This document shows, in pieces, positions 8,832-17,680 of a stretch of 64,000 nucleotides of DNA (within the stretch, counting starts at the first letter, position 1; each line of letters begins with the position of its first letter). The stretch lies in NCBI GenBank assembly GCA_018645325.1, contig JABGOU010000004.1, positions 1 through 64,000 of the forward strand, given 5' to 3'. The notes under the pieces were generated by a model. The model saw only the letters and a program-made list of their open reading frames with translations. It searched no databases and had not been told where the DNA came from. This DNA comes from Desulfobacula sp. (GTDB lineage Bacteria > Desulfobacterota > Desulfobacteria > Desulfobacterales > Desulfobacteraceae). The position numbers and the translations under genes are program-made.

Positions 8832-9620
8832 ATGATTTTCCTTGGTATTGATATCGGCAGCCTTTCCTGTGATGCCGTGCTGATTGATGAAAACAAAAAT
8901 ATATTGTCCTCATCCGTGATTCCCACGGGAGTAAAAAATATCGAATCCATTGCTAAAGTAAAAAAAAATGTGCTTGATGCTGCCGGAGTCATGGAAAAGG
9001 ATATCCTGTCAATTGTTTCCACGGGATATGGCAGAAACCGTGTCAAGGAAAGAGATCGTGCTGTAACTGAGATCACCTGTCATGCTAAAGGAATAAAACA
9101 TATGATCCCGGACACAAGGATACTCATTGATATAGGGGGACAGGACAGCAAAGCCATGCTCCTTGATCCTGATGGCAATGTGGTGGATTTTGCCATGAAT
9201 GATAAATGTGCGGCTGGAACCGGCAGATTCCTGGAAGCCATGGCAAGGGCCCTGGAAGTTGATATCAACCAATTGGGAGATCTTGACAAAGGAGCCACAA
9301 GTGACCTTGTTTTAAGCTCCATGTGTACAGTATTTGCTGAAAGTGAAGTGGTGTCACTGATTGCCAGTGGTACGGAACAAAAAGAGATTGCAAAAGGACT
9401 TAACCGTGCCATTGCGGCAAGGACAAATTCCCTTGTTAAAAGAATAGCTAAAAACACCAGGGATCTTGCCGTCTCCATGTCCGGCGGTGTAGCACGAAAC
9501 AGGGGCGTTGTAAAAGCAATTGCTGAAAGCATGAACCTTGAACGAGTAAACACTCCAAAATTACCGGATATTGTAGGTGCCTTAGGGGCAGCAATTATTG
9601 GTCTTGAGAAAAGGAGGTAG
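8832..9620 (+). CDS. ATP-dependent activator (HgdC/BadF/BcrA family)
   Basis: 262 residues from the ATG at 8832, which has TAGGAG eight bases upstream and gives the family N-terminus MIFLGIDIGS; an upstream in-frame ATG at 8772 would add 20 atypical residues. It belongs to the ASKHA ATPase fold: phosphate loops at residues 5-12 (GIDIGSLS) and 100-106 (DIGGQDS). The homodimer holds one [4Fe-4S] between Cys126 (NDKCAAGTG) and Cys165 (SSMCTVFAE). It injects electrons at very low potential into the partner HgdB-type proteins by ATP hydrolysis. It is the last gene of the MarR operon, ending before a terminator. Confidence 0.9.
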   Translation: MIFLGIDIGSLSCDAVLIDENKNILSSSVIPTGVKNIESIAKVKKNVLDAAGVMEKDILSIVSTGYGRNRVKERDRAVTEITCHAKGIKHMIPDTRILIDIGGQDSKAMLLDPDGNVVDFAMNDKCAAGTGRFLEAMARALEVDINQLGDLDKGATSDLVLSSMCTVFAESEVVSLIASGTEQKEIAKGLNRAIAARTNSLVKRIAKNTRDLAVSMSGGVARNRGVVKAIAESMNLERVNTPKLPDIVGALGAAIIGLEKRR

Positions 9621-9637
9621 AATTTAATATTTAAACA

Positions 9638-9680
9638 AGGGTGGCCTGAAGACTATATTGTCTTTCAGGCCACCTTTTTG
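9638..9680. terminator. bidirectional intrinsic terminator
   Basis: A 14-base arm (GGTGGCCTGAAGAC) pairs with its complement after a short loop, with one bulge, and is followed by TTTTT; the other strand also ends in an A/T-rich run. It separates the convergent hgd and metF operons and could serve both. Confidence 0.8.
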
Positions 9681-9691
9681 ATATTTAATAC

Positions 9692-10624
9692 TTAAACAAC
9701 AGGTCGTGGCAATACACCCGCCCTCTCAGCAATCTCCGGAACCATGTGTTCCCATTCAATTGCCATCATATGGACCCCTGCCACACCTTCCATTTCCTTG
9801 AATTCTTCAACCTGTTCCAGGGCGAATTTAATACCTTCTTCAGACTGATCTTTTTTATCCACGCTTTTAAGTCGCTTGACCAGGGAATCCGGGATGTCCA
9901 TGCCAGGTACAAATTTTGACATAAAATTAGCCATGCCGGCATTTTTCATGGGGGTTACCCCTGCCAGTATATAACACTTTTCATGGAGCCCCATATCCAC
10001 GACTTTTTTCATGAAATCCCTGAACTTATCCATATTAAAAATACACTGGGTCTGGATAAAATCAGCCCCGGCCTCTATCTTGTTTGCAAGCCTGTATACC
10101 CTGTATTCATAAGGATCGGCAAAAGGATTACAAGCTGCACCAATAAACATTTTCGGCGGGACATCAATGTCTTCGTCATTTAAAAATTTGCCTTCATCCC
10201 GCATTTTTTTGACCATGGAAATCAATTGCATGGAATCAATGTCATGGACGTTTTTTGCATCCGGGTGATTCCCGAATGTCTGGTGATCGCCGGAAAGACA
10301 TAGCATATTCCTGATACCAAGGGCATAAGCACCTAAAATATCGCTCATCATGGCCAGGCGGTTTCTGTCCCTGCAGACCATCTGAAAATTGGGTTCAAGT
10401 CCTTCTTCGATCATGAGTACGGATCCTGCCAGGGATGACATCCTGACTACTGCAGTCTGATTATCTGTCATGTTCACTGCATCTACTTTTCCTTTAAGAT
10501 GGTTTAATTTTTCTTTAAGGTGTGTGACATTGGCTCCCTTTGGTGGCCCGCATTCTCCTGTGAATGCAAAATGTCCGGCATTCAGAACCTTTTCAAGATT
10601 ACTGCCTGATTTGAGCTCACTCAT
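9692..10624 (-). CDS. metF: methylenetetrahydrofolate reductase MetF
   Basis: 310 residues, FAD-dependent TIM barrel. It reduces methylene-THF to methyl-THF, a step of the methyl branch of the Wood-Ljungdahl pathway. Family signatures are the FTGECGPPKGANV start, NMTDNQTA, CLSGDHQTFGNHP and the folate/FAD-binding GADFIQTQCIF. It is the last gene of a minus-strand operon with metV, mvhD, hdrA and hdrCB. In such complexes MetF is paired with MetV and takes electrons through Hdr subunits rather than directly from NADH. A second, diverged MetF lies at the other end of the operon. Confidence 0.92.
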   Translation of the reverse strand: MSELKSGSNLEKVLNAGHFAFTGECGPPKGANVTHLKEKLNHLKGKVDAVNMTDNQTAVVRMSSLAGSVLMIEEGLEPNFQMVCRDRNRLAMMSDILGAYALGIRNMLCLSGDHQTFGNHPDAKNVHDIDSMQLISMVKKMRDEGKFLNDEDIDVPPKMFIGAACNPFADPYEYRVYRLANKIEAGADFIQTQCIFNMDKFRDFMKKVVDMGLHEKCYILAGVTPMKNAGMANFMSKFVPGMDIPDSLVKRLKSVDKKDQSEEGIKFALEQVEEFKEMEGVAGVHMMAIEWEHMVPEIAERAGVLPRPVV

Positions 10625-10645
10625 TTTGGTTCTCTCCTTTGTCTA

Positions 10646-11323
10646 TTATATATTTCCCTGAACCAATTCTTCTCTGATACTTTTTCTCGGTCCACCGTCC
10701 CTTGCCGTTTTCCAGTTTTTTATCCCTTTTACACCCATGAGGTCTTCGATCTTACCTGCATCCATTTTCTTTCTTACAATGGAATCCCATATGCATTCAA
10801 TGTCTTTATTGACTTCACAAACACCATTGGATGATCCTCCACAGGGTCCGTTCATCAGACTTTTTGCACACCTGGCTATTGGGCAGAGTCCACCAAAATT
10901 ATGTATTCCACAGGTGCCGCATCCGGCACACCTTTCCTCCCATACACCATGCTCGGTTGCCCCGCCGAAAAAAGTGGTATTTACACCGGGGTAGAATGTC
11001 TGGTCCTTGTACATTTCACTTAAAAACTGGGGACCGACACCGCAAGCAAGGGATATCACTGAATCATAATCCTCAACCGTGTCTTTGATCCCTGCCACAT
11101 ATTCAGTATCGCATTGTCTTTCCAAAACATTAATATCTATATCAATGTCGTTTCCCTGTTTTTTCCTGGCAATCTTCATTGAAGATGCCAGAATTTCAAC
11201 TTCTTTTAACCCGCCTGTATTGCAGACAGTAACGCACCCTTTGCACCCTGCGATGAGAATTTTCTTATCGTCTTCCACCATCGCTAAAATCTCTTTAAGA
11301 GACTTTCGATCTGCTACTATCAT
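10646..11323 (-). CDS. metV: MetV, zinc/Fe-S C-terminal-domain partner of MetF
   Basis: 225 residues matching the methylene-THF reductase C-terminal-domain family (MetV). Early Cys residues (AGCKGCVTVCNTGG) and a late Cys cluster (ERCAGCGTCGIHNFGGLCP then GPCGGSSNGVCEV) would hold Fe-S clusters and/or zinc. In Moorella-type acetogens MetV is the obligatory partner of MetF and connects it to HdrA/MvhD. It lies 21 bases upstream of metF and downstream of mvhD, consistent with that complex. The start is a clear ATG. Confidence 0.88.
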   Translation of the reverse strand: MIVADRKSLKEILAMVEDDKKILIAGCKGCVTVCNTGGLKEVEILASSMKIARKKQGNDIDIDINVLERQCDTEYVAGIKDTVEDYDSVISLACGVGPQFLSEMYKDQTFYPGVNTTFFGGATEHGVWEERCAGCGTCGIHNFGGLCPIARCAKSLMNGPCGGSSNGVCEVNKDIECIWDSIVRKKMDAGKIEDLMGVKGIKNWKTARDGGPRKSIREELVQGNI

Positions 11324-11400
11324 GATTCACCTCTATCTTTTTTTCAAACTATGCCGGAAGGTTTTTTATCCGGCACAGTTTAATTAATTATTGACTGCAC

Positions 11401-11826
11401 CTATGCCGCAGTGTTGCTTTTCACTGGAGTCGGTCCAAGGCCTTTTATTTTTTCCACCATTTCATTAGCAATCTCAGCAAATCTTGCACCCTGTGCTGAA
11501 GAAAGGTTATACATCTCAACTCTTTCAGGTTCGATACCAATTTCCGTCAGGGTTCTTTTCACGTATTCCACCTTTTTTCTGGCCTTAAGATTACCTGCCA
11601 GATAATGACATTCACCCTCAAGACATCCTGCCACATATACGCCATCTGCTCCATCCTCAATGGCATTTAAAAGATGGAGAATATCCACCCTGCCCGTGCA
11701 TGGTACCTGAATAATTTTGACATCTGCAGGATAGGAGAGTCGCATGGAACCTGCCAGGTCCCCGGCTGCATACGCTCAGTACTGACAGCAAAAAGCGATT
11801 ATCCTGGGTTCAAATTCTTGGGTCAT
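11401..11826 (-). CDS. mvhD: MvhD-type iron-sulfur subunit, selenoprotein
   Basis: 141 residues with selenocysteine at codon 17. The true start is the ATG at 11824-11826, preceded by GGAGG; the frame runs MTQEFEPRIIAFCCQY, then UGA (11776-11778), then AYAAGDLAGSMRLSYP, which is typical MvhD sequence with Sec in place of the last Cys of the N-terminal cluster motif. Reading UGA as stop would leave only 114 residues from 11745. Other Cys sites follow (PCTGRVD, AGCLEGECHY). A stem-loop with a GGC loop (11746-11762) lies just after UGA. MvhD carries a [2Fe-2S] cluster that passes electrons to HdrA. Here it should link HdrA with MetFV. Confidence 0.9.
11746..11762 (-). promoter_or_regulatory. SECIS-like stem-loop of mvhD
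   Basis: In the mRNA, GGGACCU pairs with AGGUUCC (seven pairs, one G-U) around a GGC loop whose first base is 21 nt after the UGA. Bacterial SECIS elements lie within about 40 nt of UGA with one or two G residues starting a small loop; this fits in position and loop bases. Confidence 0.65.
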
Positions 11827-11857
11827 TATTAACCTCCATTAATCCTGATGTGTTATT

Positions 11858-11919
11858 GGGGTCAGGCTTGCGTAGTTGCGTTATTAAAATCAATAACGCA
11901 ACTACGCAAGCCTGACCCC
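11858..11919. repeat. REP-like perfect palindrome, copy 1
   Basis: Two perfectly complementary 28-base arms (beginning GGGGTCAGGCTTGCGTAGTT) flank a six-base loop. It sits in the hdrA-mvhD gap inside the operon. An almost identical palindrome is at 39375-39436 between livK and livF. This form resembles the mobile hairpins handled by IS200/TnpA-REP transposases. In the transcript it would fold into a very stable hairpin and could alter the relative output of the genes either side. Confidence 0.8.
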
Positions 11920-11930
11920 GGATAGTTTAC

Positions 11931-14900
11931 TTAAGCTTTTTCAAAAAGTGCATCCGTCTTTGCCAGGATCTGCTGATCCGTAAAATGATTCAGCTTAATG
12001 GCCTTGCCAGGACACTCTGCAACACAGGCACCACATCCATGACATTCAGCTGCATCAATCTGAGCATAACCGTCAGCATGGATAAAGGGTATTCCATAAG
12101 GACAGGTTCGTACACAGGTGAGGCAAACTGCACACTTTTCAGGTGTGACTTCTGCCACAACACCACCCACCATCAATGAGTCCCTTGAAAGGATTGTCAT
12201 GGCCCGGGCTACTGCAGCCCTTGCCTGGGCAATACTTTCTTCCAGGGGTTTTGGATAATGGGCAAGACCTGCCACAAACAGGCCGTCAGAAGCAAAATCC
12301 ACGGGTCGCAGTTTTGCATGGGCTTCAACAAGAAACCCTTCAGCATTTGTCGGTACCTTGAATTTTTCAAATAGATTCTTGTTATCTCCCGGCACAACAC
12401 CGGATGCCAGCACGACCAGGTCCGGATTTATTTTAACCGGCATCTGGAGAACATGATCAATTACAGTGAATTCAAGTTCACCATTTGCATCTTTTCTAAG
12501 CTTCGGCATCTTTTCAAGATCATACCGGATAAACAATACACCCAGCCCTCTGGCCTCTTTATAAAGGTCTTCTCTAAACCCATAGGACCGGATATCCCTG
12601 TAAACTACATAGACCCGTTTCCTTTTATCTTTCTTCTTAAGCGCAAGGGCGCTCTTAAGGCTATGGGTGCAGCAGACCTTACTGCAGTATGGATTTTCTT
12701 CGTTCCTTGAACCCACACATTGGACAAATACGACGGCTTTTGCTTTATCAATTCTTTCATCCTCTTCCCTGAGAGCTGCATCCATATCAAGATGGGTGAG
12801 CACATTGGGTTCTTTGCCATAGAGGTATTCCTGGGGTTTATATTCCATACCGCCTGTTGCAAGAATGGCAGCACCATGTTCAATGGGAATCAGGCTGTCA
12901 TCATCATTTTTGGCAATGGTGGTCACAAAATTTCCCATGGAACCTGTGGTCCCCTGAACCTCGGTATCAAGATATACTTGTATTGAATCATTGGCTTTAG
13001 TTCTATCAATTAAATCTTCAAGATAATCCTGAATCGGCTCTCCTTTCCAGGTGGCATTTAATTGTTTTGCAATTCCTCCCAGAGACCCTGATTTTTCAAC
13101 CAGATGGACATCAACACCCTGGCTGGCGGCTCCCAGTGCGGCTTCCATCCCGGCCACACCACCACCGATAACGACAAGTGCCTTTTGAATATCCAGACTG
13201 ACCTGGTGCAAAGGTTCAATATAAGCTGCCTTGGCCACGGCCATACGAACCAGATCTTTTGCTTTTTGAGTTGCCTTGTCCGGTTCATTCATATGGACCC
13301 AGGTATTCTGATCCCGGATATTGGCCATTTCAAAGAGATACTTGTTCAAACCTGCATCCCGGATGGTTTCCTGGAACAGGGGCTCATGCGTTCTTGGAGA
13401 ACAGGCTGCCACTATAACTCTATTGAGTTTATGTTCCTTGATAATATCTTTCATATTATCCTGGGAATCCTGAGAACAGGTAAACAATTTGTCCTGCACA
13501 TTAACCACATAGGGCAGCGTAGCAGCATAATCCCTGACTGCAGGAACATCGGCAATCCCGCCAATATTAATGCCGCAGTTACAAACCCATACACCAATCC
13601 TTGGCTTTTGACCTGAAAAATCACTTTCAGGCGGCAATTCCTTGGTCCGCGTCATACTCCATCTGTCATCTTTCAGCGCCATAGTGGCCGTTGCTGCAGC
13701 AGCAGAGGCTTCCATGACTGATGAAGGAATGTCCTTAGGCTCCTGAAAAGCACCACAGACATAGACACCTTTTTTATTGGTACTGACAGGTGAAAGATTA
13801 TCTGTATGGGCAAACCCGTGACTGTTGAGTTCTATCCCTATCTTATCCGCCAGTTGTTGAGCATCTTTGTTGGGTGACAGGCCCACTGAAAGAACCACCA
13901 TATCAAAAATCTCTTCAATAGTGCCTCCGGCTTCAGTGGAATAAACAAGTCTGTATTTATCACCAGGCTCTGGAAAAACAGAATGAATTCTGGATCTCAC
14001 GAACCGGACCCCGCTGTCATCCTGGGCCCTTATATTATATTTATCAAAGTCTTTCCCATGGGTTCTCATATCCATGAAAAATATAGCTGCATCCAGTCCC
14101 TTATCGCTGTGTTCCTTTGCAATAACCGCCTGTTTGTTGGCATACATGCAACAGACACCGGAACAATAGGAATGATCTCCTTTATTTATATCCCGTGATC
14201 CAACGCATTGAAGCCAGGCAATCTTTTTAGGTTCCACATTGTCGGAAGGCCTGACAAGGTGCCCTGCATAAGGGCCTGATGCGGAAAGGAGTCTTTCAAA
14301 TTCAATACTGGTCATAATATTAGGGCTGTGGCCGTAACAATATGATACCATTTGGGTGGGTTCAAAAGGTGTAAATCCCGGAGCCATGATAATGGCACCC
14401 ACATTGATGGTATGCTCCCGACTCATCATGGAATGATCAACTGCATCTGCAAGACAGGCATCCACACACTGCATACATTCTGAACAATACCCGCAGTTCA
14501 GACATCTTGCAGCTTCTTTTTTACCCTCTTCTTCGCCATATCCCAGTTCCACCTCATTAAAATTACCAATCCTTTTTTCCGGCTCAAGTTCCGGCATTTT
14601 ATACCGGTCTTCTGTAGGCATAGCTTCATTTACAGGCCTGAATTCAGGATTTTCAACAACAGGAAGCTGTCTTCCCTCTTCCATGTCAGCTCCATTTAAA
14701 TATCTGACAATGGAAACAGCGGCTTCCATACCTGCTGCAATGGCACCGATGGCAACCCCGGGCCCTGTCTGAACATCACCGCCGGCAAAAACTCCTGCCT
14801 TATCCGTGGCAAGGGTAACGGGGTTAACCTCTGTGGTGTTCCATTTACTGATCTTAAGGTCAGCAAGTTTCTCAATTGCAGAAAGATCCGGCCGCTGGCC

Positions 14901-16364
14901 AATGGCCGGGATGAGTTGATCAATTTCAATGTCATATTCGCTGCCGGGGATGGGAACAGGACGTCTTCTCCCTGAAGAATCAGGCTCACCCAATTCCATT
15001 TTAATCACCCTTAAGGCCTTGACCCTGCCGTTTTCTTCAATGACTTTCTGTGGAGCTGCAAGATAGGTAATGATTGCACCTTCATCTTCTGCGGCACAAA
15101 TTTCCTCTTCCCATGCCGGCATTTCTTTTCTTGTCCGGCGATACAGGATTGTGGCTTCATCCGCTCCCAGTCGAACCGCAGACCGTGCCACATCAATGGC
15201 CACATTACCGCCTCCTACGATGCAGACCTTTTTACCGACATGAGTTTTCCCGGTCAAGTTGAGCTCTCTTAAAAAATCAACTCCCTGCCTCACCCCTTCA
15301 AGATCTTCGCCTGGAATACCAAGTTCAATACCTTTATGGGCACCCAGGCCTAAAAAGACCGCATCATAGCCGTCAGCCATAAGACTCTCTATAGTAAAAT
15401 CACTGCCTAAGCGGGAATTCAACTTGAGTTCAACCCCTAAGTTGGTCACAACCTCTATGTCCTTATCAAGGACTTCCCTTGGCAGGCGGTGTTCAGGAAT
15501 TCCGACTCTCAGCATACCACCAGCCTGGGGCAATGCTTCAAAGATCGTTGAATCCACACCCTGTCTGGCCAGATGATATCCCGCTGAAAGCCCTGCAGGT
15601 CCTGAACCTATGATGGCAACTTTCTTACCGATCTTAGGCGCACATTCAATTTTTACCTCTCTTGGGTCAAAACTGTCTGCAGCAAGTCTTTTCAAATCCC
15701 TTATGGCAACGGGTTCATCCACCTGACACCTTCGACAGGCATCCTCGCATTCATGGGGACAAACTCTTCCCAGAACACCAGGCAAAGGGAGCTGTTCCAT
15801 GATAATTTCCAGGGATTCTTTATATTTGCCCTCTTTGACCATCTGGACATAGCCCTGGACATTGAGCCCTGCAGGACATGTCAGACGGCAGGGTGCTTTA
15901 TCTTTTTTTTCTATGGCGAAGCCTGACGGCATTGCCTGGGGATAAAGCTTGAAAGCGGCTTTTCTATCCCCTATATCTTCATCAAACTGGTTGGGAAGAT
16001 CCACGGGGCATATCTTGGAACATTCCCCGCAGGCAGTACATTTCTCCAGATCAATAAATCTTGGTTGTTCCTTTAATTGAATAGTAAAGTCACCTTCTTC
16101 TCCTGTGACGTTTTCAACCTGGGTCATGGTCATCAACTCAATATTGAGATGACGTCCTGCTTCAACAAGTTTTGGAGATATTATACACATTGAGCAGTCG
16201 TTTGTGGGAAAAGTTTTGTCCAGCTGCGCCATAGTTCCGCCAATGGCTGTATCTTTATCCACAAGGTATACCAGATACCCAGAATCAGCCAGATCCAGTG
16301 ATGCCTGGATACCTGCGATACCGGCACCAACGACCATCACCGATCCTCTACCTTTTTCGGCCAT
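11931..16364 (-). CDS. hdrA: giant HdrA with inserted NAD(P)H:acceptor (GltD/NfnB-like) module
   Basis: 1477 residues; ordinary HdrA is about 650. Order: HdrA FAD domain with GAGIAG (13-18) and the NDCSMCIISPKL site (Cys57, Cys60); a [4Fe-4S] motif (C109-C112-C115-C119); then an inserted GltD-like unit, about 155-600, with its own Cys motifs, an FAD loop GSGPAGLSAG (253-262) and a nucleotide loop VGGGNVAI (383-390); another CLNCGYC cluster (621-627); the rest of HdrA (CVGSRD segment); a second HdrA copy with GGGVAGMEAA; and a C-terminal two-cluster ferredoxin (CAVCLTC, CHGCGAC). The insert should let NAD(P)H feed the flavin-based bifurcation site, giving low-potential electrons and driving MetFV. 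RBS AAGGAGG. Start 15 bases after hdrCB. Confidence 0.9.
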   Translation of the reverse strand: MAEKGRGSVMVVGAGIAGIQASLDLADSGYLVYLVDKDTAIGGTMAQLDKTFPTNDCSMCIISPKLVEAGRHLNIELMTMTQVENVTGEEGDFTIQLKEQPRFIDLEKCTACGECSKICPVDLPNQFDEDIGDRKAAFKLYPQAMPSGFAIEKKDKAPCRLTCPAGLNVQGYVQMVKEGKYKESLEIIMEQLPLPGVLGRVCPHECEDACRRCQVDEPVAIRDLKRLAADSFDPREVKIECAPKIGKKVAIIGSGPAGLSAGYHLARQGVDSTIFEALPQAGGMLRVGIPEHRLPREVLDKDIEVVTNLGVELKLNSRLGSDFTIESLMADGYDAVFLGLGAHKGIELGIPGEDLEGVRQGVDFLRELNLTGKTHVGKKVCIVGGGNVAIDVARSAVRLGADEATILYRRTRKEMPAWEEEICAAEDEGAIITYLAAPQKVIEENGRVKALRVIKMELGEPDSSGRRRPVPIPGSEYDIEIDQLIPAIGQRPDLSAIEKLADLKISKWNTTEVNPVTLATDKAGVFAGGDVQTGPGVAIGAIAAGMEAAVSIVRYLNGADMEEGRQLPVVENPEFRPVNEAMPTEDRYKMPELEPEKRIGNFNEVELGYGEEEGKKEAARCLNCGYCSECMQCVDACLADAVDHSMMSREHTINVGAIIMAPGFTPFEPTQMVSYCYGHSPNIMTSIEFERLLSASGPYAGHLVRPSDNVEPKKIAWLQCVGSRDINKGDHSYCSGVCCMYANKQAVIAKEHSDKGLDAAIFFMDMRTHGKDFDKYNIRAQDDSGVRFVRSRIHSVFPEPGDKYRLVYSTEAGGTIEEIFDMVVLSVGLSPNKDAQQLADKIGIELNSHGFAHTDNLSPVSTNKKGVYVCGAFQEPKDIPSSVMEASAAAATATMALKDDRWSMTRTKELPPESDFSGQKPRIGVWVCNCGINIGGIADVPAVRDYAATLPYVVNVQDKLFTCSQDSQDNMKDIIKEHKLNRVIVAACSPRTHEPLFQETIRDAGLNKYLFEMANIRDQNTWVHMNEPDKATQKAKDLVRMAVAKAAYIEPLHQVSLDIQKALVVIGGGVAGMEAALGAASQGVDVHLVEKSGSLGGIAKQLNATWKGEPIQDYLEDLIDRTKANDSIQVYLDTEVQGTTGSMGNFVTTIAKNDDDSLIPIEHGAAILATGGMEYKPQEYLYGKEPNVLTHLDMDAALREEDERIDKAKAVVFVQCVGSRNEENPYCSKVCCTHSLKSALALKKKDKRKRVYVVYRDIRSYGFREDLYKEARGLGVLFIRYDLEKMPKLRKDANGELEFTVIDHVLQMPVKINPDLVVLASGVVPGDNKNLFEKFKVPTNAEGFLVEAHAKLRPVDFASDGLFVAGLAHYPKPLEESIAQARAAVARAMTILSRDSLMVGGVVAEVTPEKCAVCLTCVRTCPYGIPFIHADGYAQIDAAECHGCGACVAECPGKAIKLNHFTDQQILAKTDALFEKA

Positions 16365-16379
16365 TTGGTTCCCTCCTTT

Positions 16380-17666
16380 TTATAGTCCTAGTTCGGCCAG
16401 ATCAGGCCCAAGATAGGTTCGTTCAGTGTCAGCCAATACGCCCATGGCAAGGCAAATGATTGTCCACAAATGGACAACATGCCAACCTCCGCCAAAATGT
16501 TCGCCAATGTCTTCAACCTGCCCGTGGCAATTATGGCAGGGTGCAATCACATATTTTGCACCCGTTGCTTTAAGCTGGTTGAATTTTGTCTGTCCATAGG
16601 CCCGTCTCTCATCTGGGAATCCGGCCTGAAGAGCTCCACCGCCACCGCCACAGCAATAATTATTATCCCTGTTGGGAACGGTATCAATAAAATTTTCTTC
16701 ACCCACAACAGTCTTAATCACAAATCTTAAATCATCTACAATTTTATTGGAACCGCTTTTTCTTCCAATATTACATGGATCCTGCACAGTAAATTTGACC
16801 CCGGGTTCTTTGTTCCAGTCAGAGTTGACCTTTAATTTACCCTCCCGGATCCACTGGGCATAGAGCTCAATAATGGTGATTAGTTCAAATTTATGAGGTA
16901 TCTTGAATCTGCGCAATCCTTCCAGGATTGCAAAGTATGAGTGCCCTCACTCCGTATTGACAACATAGGGACTTTTTAAATTATTGTCCACATGGTGAAC
17001 AAACTCCTCTATGATATATTTCCACCCCTCAAGATCAGCCATGAACATACAATAATTTTCTCCGGCCCACATAACAGATGGGTATGTCCAGTCAGCTCCC
17101 ACCATATGAAGGATTTTCCATAAAGGTCCCATTTCCTCTGGTTCAGTAACAGGTTCTCTTGAATTCTGATTCAATACCATTGTGGCACCAATCCGATCCA
17201 CTGAGACCTGCAGGTCCTCAAATCCCGGATGATCTTCCTGGATTTCCTCGGCCACATCCAGAACAGTGAACTCAAAGTCATCCTTTTTTGCACCCATGGC
17301 ACTGCCGGTTCTGATATGCTGATCGCAGGAACCAAGGATCCCCTTGGGTCTTTTTTCCCTGGGAACACTTGCCCGCAGATTCAATACCAGTGCCGGAATA
17401 TTAATTTTCATGGGGCATGCCGCCACGCAGCGTGCACACATACTGCACACCCATTTCCAGTCAGATTTACGTATTTCATCATCCATCCCCAGGTTCAGCA
17501 TTCTTATGAGTTTTCTGGGATCCATGTCCATAAGCTCTGAAGCTGCACAACCTCCAGTGCAGGTCCCGCATGTCAGACAAAGATCAAAGTTCGCATCTGG
17601 TACCTTTGATAGAACTTCATCTTTAAATTCAATATCAAATTCATCAATCTTAAGCGCCTCTGCCAT
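16380..17666 (-). CDS. HdrD-like (HdrC-HdrB fusion) subunit, selenoprotein
   Basis: 428 residues with selenocysteine at codon 240. The N-terminal half is HdrC-like with two [4Fe-4S] motifs (CLTCGTCTGGC near 30; CSMCARCVAACP near 73). The frame then reads VVNTE, UGA (16947-16949), GHSYFAILEG and continues into the HdrB half with DPCNIGRKSG, NYCCGGGGG and PCHNCHGQ (CCG-domain cluster ligands). The equivalent site in the paralogue at 44902 is SECGHGY, so UGA replaces a conserved Cys. Treated as stop, the gene splits into 239 and 178 residue pieces. A near-perfect hairpin follows UGA. It should bind a noncubane [4Fe-4S] cluster, the electron exit site near HdrA. Confidence 0.93.
16913..16931 (-). 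promoter_or_regulatory. SECIS-like stem-loop of the hdrCB gene
   Basis: The RNA arm GCAAUCCU pairs perfectly over eight bases with AGGAUUGC around the loop GGA; the loop begins 24 nt after the UGA at 16947-16949. Its position and loop closely resemble the mvhD element 5 kb away. Confidence 0.75.
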
Positions 17667-17680
17667 TTTAAAATTCTCCC

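Noticed and set aside
16914..16949. Two separate genes (HdrC-like and HdrB-like) divided by a stop
   Set aside because: The frame is continuous across UGA with conserved motif sequence on both sides and a downstream hairpin; one selenoprotein gene explains it better.
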